Of a DNA stretch of 64,000 nucleotides, positions 52,191 to 62,337 are shown piece by piece. How positions within the stretch are numbered: position 1 is the first letter of the stretch; every line of letters starts with the position of its first letter. The notes under the pieces were generated by a model. It saw only the letters and a list, made by a program, of their open reading frames with translations, made no database searches and had not been told where the DNA came from. Source of the stretch: Lodderomyces elongisporus (taxonomy: Eukaryota; Ascomycota; Pichiomycetes; Serinales; Debaryomycetaceae). The position numbers were made by a program, and so were the translations under genes. The stretch is taken from the NCBI RefSeq assembly GCF_030384665.1, contig NC_083673.1:2675501-2739500 (forward strand). The letters run 5' to 3'.

Positions 52191-53705
52191 ATGGGCAAGA
52201 ACAAGAAGAAGCAAAGTGGAAAATCCAATACGATTCAACAAAATGGGTCTCTTGCCGAACATAAGTTAAAAACAAAACAAGAAGAAGGAGAAGGAGTGAA
52301 AGAAGAAGAAATAGAAAATAAAGAAGAAGAAGAAGAAGAAGCAGGAGATGCTATCAAGGATGGAGTTGAGACATTGAGTATGGAAGAAAGGGATACTAGC
52401 GATAAAGACGAATCAAAGCAAAAGCAAACCTTACAAAATTCACATTCTTCAACCAACCAGTTATTAAATGACCAAACAATAAGCCAAACAGAAACTAATG
52501 GTAGTATTGAAGTTAACGACAATAACAACACTAAAGAGAGTGAGGTGGAAATGGATAGAGCCACAGCAGCCAAGCTTAAGCAGGTGGAACAAGAAAGAGA
52601 CGAAATACAACAGTCCTACGATAGTCTAGTGAGCAGGTTATCCTCGATGAAAACAGTATTTGGTAAGATGAAACAATCAGAACTAGAATTGGAAGAAAAA
52701 TCAGAATTGGTTCAAAATTTAAGTAGTGAAAATGAAGAATTAAAAGCAAAACTTCAACAAATGCAAGAAACTCACGAACAGACTTTAGCCAATAAAGTTG
52801 ACGATTCAGTAGTTGCACAATTGAGAGATGAAAACCACAATCTCAATTTTGAAATCCAGAAATTGAATGAGACATTAAACAAGACAAGACGAGAATATGC
52901 CTCCACAATTGATGAGTTACAAGATGAAAAATATAATTTGGAGAATCAAACATCAAAGTTGAACAAAAAAATACACGAACTAAAGCAAGAAATTAGTGAA
53001 TTGAATGCTAGTAGAGCAGAAGCAGATGTCGAATATAAGGAAAACAAAGCAATACAAGAAGACCTCAAGACTAAATTGATTTCAAAGGAAGAAGAGCTCC
53101 GAATATCGACAAATATAATTTTACAACTAGAGTCCAATATCAGGAAAAGTGAAGAGCAAATCAAGAGTATAGAATCTTTATGCAATGAAAAAATCACCGC
53201 AATTCAAAAACAAAATCAAATGCAGGTATCGAGTATAGAAGATTTACAAGCCGAAGTCAAAGAGTACAAAGAGAAGCTTGCACTTGCCGAAAGTGAAAAC
53301 AAACAGTTGGACGAATTAAAGTCTGAGCTAAACAATAAACAGCTTCTTATTGGTAAACTTCGCCATGAAGCAATAATTTTAAATGAACACTTGACCAAAG
53401 CATTAACAATGCTCAAACAGGGCGGGGACAGCTCAAACAAGCTGGTGGATAGAGAGCTTATATCGAATGTCATTATCAGTTTCCTTCAATTCCCACGAGG
53501 AGATTCCAAGAAATTCGAGGCACTTCAACTTATAAGTGCCTTATTGGAATGGGACTCACTGCAAAAAATAGCTGCTGGCTTACAACATGTGCCTAACCCC
53601 AAAAACCAAACCAAACTTGATGCAAATGGGAATGAAGTACCCGTACGACAGAGTTTTGTATCTTTATGGACGGAATACTTGGAAAAAGAGTCGAGCAAGA
53701 AATAG
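52191..53705 (+). CDS. RUD3: Rud3 cis-Golgi golgin (GRAB domain)
   Basis: The 504-residue protein begins MGKNKKKQSGKS, as Saccharomyces Rud3 does (MGKNKKK). Residues 1-100 are acidic and disordered. A coiled coil spans about 115-410 (heptad-like Leu/Glu/Lys pattern; DEIQQSYDSLVSRLSSMKTV resembles Rud3). The C-terminal block GKLRHEAIILNEHLTKALTM with LISNVIISFLQFPRGDSKKF and SFVSLWTEYLEKES is almost identical to the yeast GRAB region that binds Arf1-GTP. Rud3 tethers vesicles at the cis-Golgi. Length matches yeast (484). Identification is firm. Confidence 0.97.
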   Translation: MGKNKKKQSGKSNTIQQNGSLAEHKLKTKQEEGEGVKEEEIENKEEEEEEAGDAIKDGVETLSMEERDTSDKDESKQKQTLQNSHSSTNQLLNDQTISQTETNGSIEVNDNNNTKESEVEMDRATAAKLKQVEQERDEIQQSYDSLVSRLSSMKTVFGKMKQSELELEEKSELVQNLSSENEELKAKLQQMQETHEQTLANKVDDSVVAQLRDENHNLNFEIQKLNETLNKTRREYASTIDELQDEKYNLENQTSKLNKKIHELKQEISELNASRAEADVEYKENKAIQEDLKTKLISKEEELRISTNIILQLESNIRKSEEQIKSIESLCNEKITAIQKQNQMQVSSIEDLQAEVKEYKEKLALAESENKQLDELKSELNNKQLLIGKLRHEAIILNEHLTKALTMLKQGGDSSNKLVDRELISNVIISFLQFPRGDSKKFEALQLISALLEWDSLQKIAAGLQHVPNPKNQTKLDANGNEVPVRQSFVSLWTEYLEKESSKK

Positions 53706-54192
53706 GGTATTACTATAATCAAAATAAGCATTTCATATATAGTAAAAAGAATAAAAAAAAAAAAGACCATCAAAAGACCATCAAAAGACTTTTTTTATCA
53801 GAGAATGATAGACAGAAGATTTCGTAAAGATTACCAAGTAAATGTAAAAGAGATTGTTACTCCAAAAGTTGACACGCTCATTTTCCTTTTCTTTCTCTCT
53901 TTCTTTCTTTCTCTCTCTCTTTCTTTCTCTCTTTCTTTCTTTCTCTCTTTCTTTCTTTCTCTCTTTCTTTCTTTCTCTCTTTCTCTCTCTCTCTCCCCTT
54001 TTTTATTTTTATTTTTATTTTTATTTTTCTATATTATTCTATTTCGTTTTTTTTTCCCTTTTCAAAAGGATGCCTGTGGGTTTTATCCAAAGCGCGTCAG
54101 AGATCCAATTTGAAAGATTGAAAGATCGAGAAATTAAAAAAAACACACGTCTTCATCTCTAAAATTCAACAAAACACACAAGGCGACAAAGT
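53706..54192. other. RUD3-RFC1 spacer with CTTT/CTCT tract
   Basis: About 490 bp with a strict polypyrimidine stretch of roughly 115 nt (53884-53998, CTTT and CTCT words) followed by TTTTA repeats. Able in principle to form triplex DNA. A GCGCGT word is at 54092-54097. Confidence 0.65.
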
Positions 54193-57122
54193 ATGGTTGA
54201 TATTCTGGACTTTTTCAAAAATCCAGCAGCCGCAAAAGCTGGTTCAGTATGTTAATAATGCTCATTCTCAAACACCTAGTTTGACCAATTTATACCAACC
54301 AACATCATACTAACAAATATCGTACTCTATTTTTTTTTTTCCAGAAACGAAAGAGAACCACAGACCAATCGGCGGCACAGCCAAAGCAAACCAAAGTTGG
54401 AGCGCAAGTAAAATCCCAATCAAGGTCTCAACCGAAACCGCCCCAGCCGAAACCAAAAGTGGAGACAATTGACTTGGATGACGATGATTTTGAATTTGAT
54501 GACGATGACGATGACGATGATGACTTCAAAGATGATAACGAAGAAGAAGAATATGAAGAAGAAGACGAAAAAGACGAAGACGAAGAAGAAGAAGATGATA
54601 ATGATGTGGTTGAGGTTGGCGCTCCACCAACAAAGAAGCGGGCAACAAGAGCCAACACGACTCCAAAATCGTCTCCAAAGAAAATTGCCTCGAAATCACC
54701 AGCAAAGAAAATAGATCCAGTGGAAAAGGCAGAACCGGTAAAATCCAAACCCACCAAGAAGTCAGGGACAAGTAGTAGCACATCTAGCAAGGAGGACACA
54801 GCCCAACAAATTTTGGCTACGATCCCAGATGCAGAATTGCCAAACATTGATGAGAAGGATAAACTTAATTACTTTCAATTGAAAGCACTACAAACCAATA
54901 CTAATACCAATACAAGTAGCTCAATACCGATCTCATTACCCGAAGCGCGTGCCAATTGTCTTGCAGGATTTACAATTGTGTTTACTGGTCAGATGCCTAA
55001 TCTTGATAGAAACTATGCTGAATCAACTGCGCAACGATATGGTGCTAAAGTCACCAAGTCGATTTCGAAAAATACTAGCTTTGTGGTGATTGGTGCTGAT
55101 GCGGGATGGTCCAAAGTTGACAAGATCAAGAAGTTGGGTACAAAGACCATTGACGAGGATGGGTTTTTGCAATTGCTTGAAAAGATGCCCGAAGATGGTG
55201 GATCCGGGGAGGCTGCCCAAAAAGCAAAATTGGCTCGTGAAGAACAGGAAAGGAAGGTGATTGAAGATGCTGAGAAGGAAGAGCGTTTGGAAAGAGAAGA
55301 AGCTGAGGCAAGAGAGAGGAAACGTAGAAAAGAATTAGAAAATTCTGATAGAAATTTGCAATCGCAATCGAGTAGTGGCTCAAGTCAGTTGAGAATGCCT
55401 CCGGAACCGAAACAGGAAGTGGCTGCGAAAGACAAGCTATGGACTGATAAGCACGCTCCAAAGGATTTCTCACAGCTCTGTGGTAACAAAGGTCAAGTGA
55501 AAAAGTTAAAAGATTGGCTAGAAAACTGGTTTGAATACAAGGCACGCGGTTTCAATATGGGTAAAGACAGTCCAGGCAATTTTAGAGCGGCGTTGATTAG
55601 TGGTCCTCCAGGGATTGGTAAAACCACCGCGGCGCATATGGTGGCCAATTCATTGGGGTTTGACGTTTTGGAAAAAAATGCATCGGATGTGCGATCAAAA
55701 TCATTACTTAATTCAACCATAAAATCCATATTGGGGAATACTTCAGTTGTTGGATTTTTTAAGCATCGCGGCGAGGAGGTTAAGCAGGAGAATAGTGAAA
55801 ATAATAGGAAAATCTGTTTAATTATGGATGAAGTTGATGGTATGTCTAGTGGTGACCATGGGGGCGCTGGTGCATTATCTCAATTTTGTAGAATTACAAA
55901 TACGCCATTGATTTTGATTTGTAATGACAAATCGTTGCCCAAGATGCGTACTTTCGACAAGGTTACTTATGATTTACCGTTTAGGAGGCCCACTGAGAAT
56001 GAGGTTCGGAGCAGATTGATGACTATTGCGTTGAGAGAAGGTGTCAAGTTGGATCCATCAATTATTGGACAATTAGTGCAAGCCACTTCAAACGATATTA
56101 GACAAATGATTAATTTGCTATCGACAGTGTCCAAAACACAAAAGCATATTGGGGCACTGAATGTCCAAGAGATTCAACAGAGTTGGAAAAAACAAGTGAT
56201 TTTGAAACCGTTTGATATTGCTGGAAGGTTGCTTTCACTGGCGGTGTGGACTGCTCCCAAACAAAATCTTAATGAAAAATTGGACTTGTATTTCAACGAT
56301 ATTGATTTTGCACCGTTAATGATACAGGAAAATTACCTCAATACCAGACCAAGGTTACCTGGGTCGCATATCAGACACGTGGCACAGGCTGCTGATGATA
56401 TAAGTTCCTCTGATTCCGTTAATTCATTGATAAGGTCAAGTGAACAGCAATGGAGTTTACTTCCTTTCCATGGTTTATTGTCCTCCGTTAAGCCATCGTA
56501 TGAAGTTGCTGGTCAATTGACCGGTAGAATAAATTTTAGTGCTTGGTTGGGACAAAATTCGAAGCAGATGAAATTTCAGAGAATGTTGCAGGAATTGCAA
56601 TACCATACGAGGATACGTACATCAACCACAAAACAAGAGTTGCGCCTAGACTATATGAACCCCTTGTGGGTAAAGTTGAACTATCCATTAAAGAAATATG
56701 GGAAGGATGGTATTGATGAGACAATCGAGACCATGGATGAGTATTATTTGACCAAGGAAGATTTTGATAATATCGGGGAGATGTTACAGCAGGCTGTTAA
56801 ACTTGATCAAAATGGCAAGACAGCATTTACGAGAAAGTATAACAATGGCATACATCCTACAGTGATTTACAAGACTGGAAATTCCTTATTAGGTGGTGGT
56901 GGTAGACGTGGAGGCGGTTCACAAAAAGTAGATTTTGAAGATGTTGTGGATGATGATATGGAGGATGTGGCTGATGATGGCGATGACAATGATGACAGTG
57001 ATAAGATTGATTTGAAGAAGGATAAATTGATTAAGGAGAAGAAGAAGTCGAGTGCAAAGAGATCCTCAGCTTCGTCTGAGAAAACAAAAGGTGCACCAGC
57101 TAGGAAAAGAGCCAGAAAGTAA
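54193..57122 (+). CDS. RFC1: Replication factor C large subunit Rfc1, two exons
   Basis: The coding sequence is join(54193..54246, 54345..57122), 943 residues. Exon 1 encodes 18 residues beginning M-V-D-I-[CTG]-D-F-F; Saccharomyces Rfc1 begins MVNISDFF, so the CTG aligns with Ser. RFC loads PCNA at primer ends. An acidic Asp/Glu region (about 60-105) follows, then a BRCT domain (about 220-295; CLAGFTIVFTG, RYGAKVTKSISKNTSFVVIG), a charged helix, and the clamp-loader ATPase: Walker A GPPGIGKT near 438, Walker B IMDEVDG near 511, the SDVRSKSLLNSTIKS box. LMIQENYLNTRP and GRINFSAWLGQNSKQ mark the C-terminal domain. A basic tail ends the protein. Slightly longer than yeast (861). Confidence 0.96.
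54247..54344 (+). other. Intron of RFC1 (98 nt)
   Basis: Donor GTATGT at 54247, branch TACTAAC at 54308-54314, polypyrimidine run and CCAG acceptor ending at 54344. It lies between codons (phase 0); an in-frame TAA follows the donor, so splicing is required. Confidence 0.95.
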
Positions 57123-58742
57123 ACTTTTTTTTTTTTTTTTTGATCTTAAAAGACTTTTGCTAGAGTAGCATAGAGGACATGATTAGAATATTAGGATAAT
57201 AGTCGATAAACAGTGGTTCAATCGTAGAGATTACACACAAACAGATAATACAAACAAACATGTACGCATTTTCACTTCCTCTCTCTATGTATATACCTCT
57301 CTCTCTCTCTCTCTTTCTCCAAGTGTAGTTCTACTCGCAAATTATACTCTTTTTTTATATGTAAATCAGGTCACACTTGCTGTTCGTCAACCATGATGCG
57401 TATCGTATCCGCCATACACTGTATTCATTGCTGATAGTTTTTCTATTTAGTTATGGTACATGTAATATTGTTGTATAAGTACTCTAGTTTGTTGCATCAC
57501 TGGGAAACATTATATTGGATTATAAGAGACAGAGGCAGAGGCGGTAATAGTGATAAGAATGGTAGTTATTATAATAGTAATAGACGTTGATTTTGCCGTG
57601 TTTGATTTTGTTGTGGCGATGTATCTCTAGTACAACATGTGCTTATACTATGCATGTATGTTAATCAAAAAGCATTTGCGTGATAAAAAAAAAGTGAGTG
57701 ATATAGGGCGACGCGAGTGCAGGTGGAACAAAACGCGGGGCTGGGAGTGCGTGGAGAGAGAGCATGGAGAGAGAAGTAGAATATAGGGAATGGTTACATA
57801 TTCCAGAGGTACTTTTCTCAGCATCCCAATGCCTTTAACTACACTTTATAATCTCTATACTATTCTTCACTTCACACTTTGATCTCTTTATCTCCACTGC
57901 TTCATCCCTTGATTAGTACATAAAGATAAAATTGTTCGATGACTAGGCTTAGAATCGTAAATCAATGGGAATAGCACTTTACACTTTATAAGCCTAAAAC
58001 TTTTTATATTTTTATATTTTTAATTTTTTTATTATTATTTTATTTTATTTATTTTTATTTTTTTTATTTTTTATAGCTTTAATTTTTTGGTCAATTCACT
58101 AAGCTTTGAAAGCAAACTTTGTCATTAGTGGATTACGACAAGCATGAAAGGAAAGGCTGAGAGGCAAAAAAAAAGTGAAAAGAGTGGAGATTTTGCTGGT
58201 GGCCAGGTTGAGTGAAACTCGTAAAAGCTCGAAACAGGTATTGGTCATTAATTGCTTGTATTCTTTTAAATTTATATTTAATTTCAATGCTGAACAACAC
58301 CATAGCCACAAAAGACACGGCGTTATGGAACAATAGAATGTGCTCGTGATTATTGGCCGAAAATGAGGAAGTTTTTACGGATATACAACGACCTTCTTTT
58401 CCTTTGGCACCAGATTGTAGAGTTTGCGTTGAACAAACACATTTTACAAACATTTGGTAGCATTGTAGGCATATATATATATATTGTTGCTACGCGTTAT
58501 TTTTACTTTTTTATTTTTTTATTTTTTATTTTTTTTTTTTTAATTTTTTTTTTTTAATTTTTTTGATTTTGATTTTGAGTTTCATTTTCAAGAGGGAAGA
58601 TTTTCACAATGAGTGAGAAAGAAGGAGCGAAGGAGCGAAGGAACGAAATAGAGAAGGAGAGAGCGAACGGCCTAAACAATACATATTGGCAAAAGACTCG
58701 TTTCTCATAACATATATAACTACATCCACATCCACATCCACA

Positions 58743-58775
<33 letters not shown>

Positions 58776-59193
58776 CTTCATACAGTAAAGGAGAAAGACA
58801 TGTTTGAAACATAAGGATCAAGACACTCAACCATCATACGAGACAGAGAGAGATCAAATAGAAAAAAAGAAAAACAGAAAGAAAAAAGAAAGAAAGAGAG
58901 ATATCTTATATCCAATATTTATTCATCTTGATAAAGTACTTGGTTTTTCTTTTCTTCAGCAAATTATTAAAACCACCAGAGTCTTTATATCAATTTTGAA
59001 GAAGGAATTGAACTCATCAACTACAATCGTTTAATAAAAAGTGGGAACTCAAACTCAAATACCTTTTTTTTTTTTCATTTTATTAATTCACCAACTTACC
59101 ATAATAAAGACAGTGTGATAACGTAGCTAAAATTGACACCACATTAATCGACCATTATTCTATTTTTAAAACATCGATGTTTCCCTAGAGATC
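57123..59193. other. RFC1-MKK2 spacer (2.1 kb)
   Basis: No gene seen. TC tract (57296-57316), TTTTA runs (58000-58075 and 58497-58565), GAAGGAGC repeats (58622-58650), a CCACAT triple (58723-58741) and TA tracts (58745-58775). Confidence 0.6.
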
Positions 59194-60915
59194 ATGTCAG
59201 GAATTCCACTCTTTAATGTACCAAATACCAAAAGGGCGTTCAATAGTCCTGCCCTTCCATCCTTGTCCATTCCAGAAAGCCACAATAATACAAAACCACC
59301 GCGTTTACTGCTAAATACCAATAACACCAAAACAAATAGTGACTGTTATAAATCGATAAACAACAACCTCAACAACCTCAACAACAACCTCAACAACAAC
59401 AACAATGATGCATTTGAATCTCATTTTGCTCAAGCATTGAACTTGAATCAGGTTGAACATAGAGATGACTTCACTGCACCGAAAAATGTAGACAATCAAA
59501 CCACATTTCCCGCAGTCCCACCACAAAGACCACAAATAGTCAATGTCAACTCGACTTCTTCGTCATCGTCTATGTCTTCAACCACACCGGTAACAGCACA
59601 ATCAATTGCGTCATCATCAAGCTCAACAAAGCTTAAACGGAAACCACCTCCACGCTCAACCACAGATCATTCTCAACAAATTGGAAATGAGGGCCATGAT
59701 GGAAAACTAAAAGCAAAAGAACAAAGGAATAAAGAAGAGGAAGCAGAAGATAGAGAAGAAGAAGAAGAAGAAGAAGAAGAAAAAGATGATGACAATGACG
59801 ATGACGACGACATGAAGGACGAAGAAAATTGTGAAAAGGGCCAAAAAGGGGAAGATACAGCGGTGAGGAGCAAAGAGCAAGAAGTGGAAATAAGTGGAAA
59901 CAATACCCTTGAAACTAGGCCAAATTACGAAAATATTGACAATAGGGCACGCAATCCTCTGCCGATTGCCAATAATATACGCAAATACATGTATTTGGAG
60001 GATATTAAACCGTACGAGTGGCACTATTTGGCCAACAATAACCAAATAAAAAAAGTTGGGAGTTTGGGTGAAGGAAATGGAGGAGCAGTAACAAAATGCT
60101 ATATACTGCAAATGCCTACACGACCACTCTTTGCGTTAAAACTAATAATCACAGACCCTGAACCGCAAATACAGAAACAAATTTTTAGAGAATTAGAAAT
60201 CGCTCGCAAATATCAACATCAAAACATTGTAAAGTACTATGGTACGTTTCTACAAGAAAAACAGAGCATGATTGGAATCACCATGGAATATATGGACGGT
60301 AAATCATTGGACGCGATATACAAGGAAGTTCTCAAACGTGATCCTACAAATCGTATCAATGAAAAAGTATTGGGCAAAATAGCCAACTCGATCCTCAATG
60401 GTTTAGACTATCTACATCTGAAAAATATTATTCACAGAGATATTAAACCCTCAAATGTCCTCCTAGACACCAAGGGAGCGGTAAAACTATGTGACTTTGG
60501 CGTTAGTGGAGAAGCAGTTAACTCACTCGCATCGACATTTGTAGGAACACAATACTATATGGCACCAGAAAGAATTATGGGTAAAGATTATTCGATATCT
60601 AGTGATATATGGTCATTGGGCATGTCAATGCTTGAAGTGGCAAATGGTAAATTCCCCATAGATTTAAGTTTAGGCCCAATCGAAGTTGTGGAGATGGTAC
60701 TGAGAAGCGAACTACTTCTTAAAGACTCGGAAATAGACAATATCCATTGGACATTTGAATTCAAACGATTTATATCTAGATGTCTTATTAAGGACAGCAA
60801 AAGAAGACCCATTCCAAGAGAAATGTTGGCACATGACGAATGGTGCGTTTCTCAACTGAAGGAAAAAGTTAAGATGGACAAGTTTGTCAAAGTCGTTTGG
60901 AAATTGAATGAGTGA
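59194..60915 (+). CDS. MKK2: MAP kinase kinase of the cell-wall integrity pathway (Mkk1/2 type)
   Basis: The 573-residue kinase has a disordered N-terminus (Asn repeats, Ser runs, and an acidic Glu/Asp run near residues 185-210) and a kinase domain at about 285-545. Seen motifs: glycine loop G-E-G-N-G-G, ALKLI lysine, HRDIKPSN (D416), DFG (434-436) and the MAPKK activation pair S444/T448 before VGT, then APERIMG. The C-terminal end (PIPREMLAHDEW... LKEKVKMDKFVKVVW) resembles Saccharomyces Mkk1/Mkk2 and not Ste7 or Pbs2. It would relay from Bck1 to Slt2/Mpk1 (Mkc1 in Candida). Codon 409 is CTG within YLH-x-KNIIHRD, where kinases usually carry Ser, Glu or Arg. Confidence 0.9.
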   Translation: MSGIPLFNVPNTKRAFNSPALPSLSIPESHNNTKPPRLLLNTNNTKTNSDCYKSINNNLNNLNNNLNNNNNDAFESHFAQALNLNQVEHRDDFTAPKNVDNQTTFPAVPPQRPQIVNVNSTSSSSSMSSTTPVTAQSIASSSSSTKLKRKPPPRSTTDHSQQIGNEGHDGKLKAKEQRNKEEEAEDREEEEEEEEEKDDDNDDDDDMKDEENCEKGQKGEDTAVRSKEQEVEISGNNTLETRPNYENIDNRARNPLPIANNIRKYMYLEDIKPYEWHYLANNNQIKKVGSLGEGNGGAVTKCYILQMPTRPLFALKLIITDPEPQIQKQIFRELEIARKYQHQNIVKYYGTFLQEKQSMIGITMEYMDGKSLDAIYKEVLKRDPTNRINEKVLGKIANSILNGLDYLHLKNIIHRDIKPSNVLLDTKGAVKLCDFGVSGEAVNSLASTFVGTQYYMAPERIMGKDYSISSDIWSLGMSMLEVANGKFPIDLSLGPIEVVEMVLRSELLLKDSEIDNIHWTFEFKRFISRCLIKDSKRRPIPREMLAHDEWCVSQLKEKVKMDKFVKVVWKLNE

Positions 60916-61793
60916 AAGCTATTGTCGGGGTATTGTCATAATGATGCTTTTTCTTCTTCACCATAACCTTTTGGTTTGCACATTTCACATTTCACATTTC
61001 GCATTTCACATTTCATTTTCCATTCTTTGCTTTCTAAGTTTCTTCATTCGTTTTTCCTTTTTCATACATAATATCTGATTGTTTTTGGTTTTCTTTGGAT
61101 TCTTTCTTTATAGTCTTCAGTTCTTTCAATTCGTCTTTATAGAGATTTTTTAATTAAATATACAAGGAATGAATCTAGGCGTTTAATCATTGACTTTCAA
61201 ATTCAATAGTAACTGCTCTTAATTTATGACTTTTGTTCGAAACTAATCAAGCATTTTTACATTAGGTCTTTGTTTTTTTTTTAAAATTGACAAACACTAT
61301 AGATCCTTGTTTACCAGGAAGCAGTTCTTGTATAATTTGCAATTTCATCTTTTTTTTTGTTATTTTATTTATTTTTGGTAGTGTCGCAAAATTTTACCAT
61401 ATACTTGTTTTAGTTGTCTTTAATTTTTTAATGATAAAAATAATAATAATAATAATAGTAGTATTTTTTTTTTTCTTTTTAATTTTTTTTTTTCTTCTTT
61501 GGTTGGCTTCTCAATCTCTCGCAAACCAATCATGAGGACACAGAACGTAATTTTCTGAACATCACCAAGAAAGGAAGAGCCATTAAGCATTGCCGACAAC
61601 CTATATCACCTTAACCCAACTCAAATCACTTATATCACCCACACAAATACACACACAGACTTTGATCTTATCATTAATATTTTTTCTATAGAGTTTTTTA
61701 CATCTTAATTTCTGTTAAAATCGTCTGTCTTGATATAGGACCCATTCATACCACAAACTATACACCACACATTCAGATTTACAATTCTACAAT
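60916..61793. other. MKK2-complex I gene spacer
   Basis: About 880 bp of T-rich DNA, with ATTTCACATTTC repeats near 60980-61015 and an ATA/ATT triplet run near 61436-61460. No gene seen. Confidence 0.6.
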
Positions 61794-62126
61794 ATGCCAG
61801 TTCCATTTGAAGGTTTAATCCCTTACGCAATTATGACCGCTTTTTTTGGTCTTGCAGGCCACGGTGTTCAATATATCCGTTACTGGGATAACGGCTGGAA
61901 GAATGATCGTTACAACTTGGACCGTTGGGACGAGAAAATGTTACAGCGTGACTTTTTGCTAACAGGTACATATCGTGGACAGAGTAGTGAAGCTATAGCA
62001 CCGGAAAGTTTCAAGACGGCAGAGTTGACAGAGCAAAGATACTACGCACCATACAGAGACCAATTCTTTACTTTGAGAGACAGGTTGTACAGAGGATACG
62101 TGTTTGGAGATTGGAATCTCTCGTGA
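61794..62126 (+). CDS. NADH:ubiquinone oxidoreductase MWFE-type accessory subunit (NDUFA1)
   Basis: The 110-residue protein starts MPVPFEGLIPYAIMTAFFGL, one membrane helix (about residues 8-27), then HGVQYIRYWDNGWKNDRYNL and the short conserved segment WDEKMLQRDFLLTG. This matches the single-helix NDUFA1/MWFE subunit of respiratory complex I, needed for membrane-arm assembly in animals. The last 35 residues (QRYYAPYRDQFFTLRDRLYR) extend beyond the animal protein and match the longer fungal forms as far as I recall. Its presence means the organism has complex I, unlike Saccharomyces. The gene is compact and intronless. Confidence 0.82.
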   Translation: MPVPFEGLIPYAIMTAFFGLAGHGVQYIRYWDNGWKNDRYNLDRWDEKMLQRDFLLTGTYRGQSSEAIAPESFKTAELTEQRYYAPYRDQFFTLRDRLYRGYVFGDWNLS

Positions 62127-62228
62127 TTTTCAAAGTAATTAAGCGGGTGGAAAATTATCGAGGAAACTTAGAGAATGATTATATCAGGATACACCCTTCA
62201 CTTTCTACTCAGAGAATTATCTTCATGT

Positions 62229-62233
62229 AGATT

Positions 62234-62267
<34 letters not shown>
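62229..62267. repeat. (GA)n dinucleotide tract
   Basis: About 19 GA units followed by A-run in the short convergent spacer between the complex I gene and NOP53. Confidence 0.85.
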
Positions 62268-62271
<4 letters not shown>

Positions 62272-62337
62272 AAAAAATAAGAGAAAAGCAATTTGAATAC
62301 TAGAAACTAAAAATTGAAAAGAATGAAAAATAATCAA

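Noticed and set aside
59194..60915. Assignment of the MAPKK as Ste7/Hst7
   Set aside because: The segment after the activation loop and the C-terminal end follow Mkk1/Mkk2 rather than Ste7.
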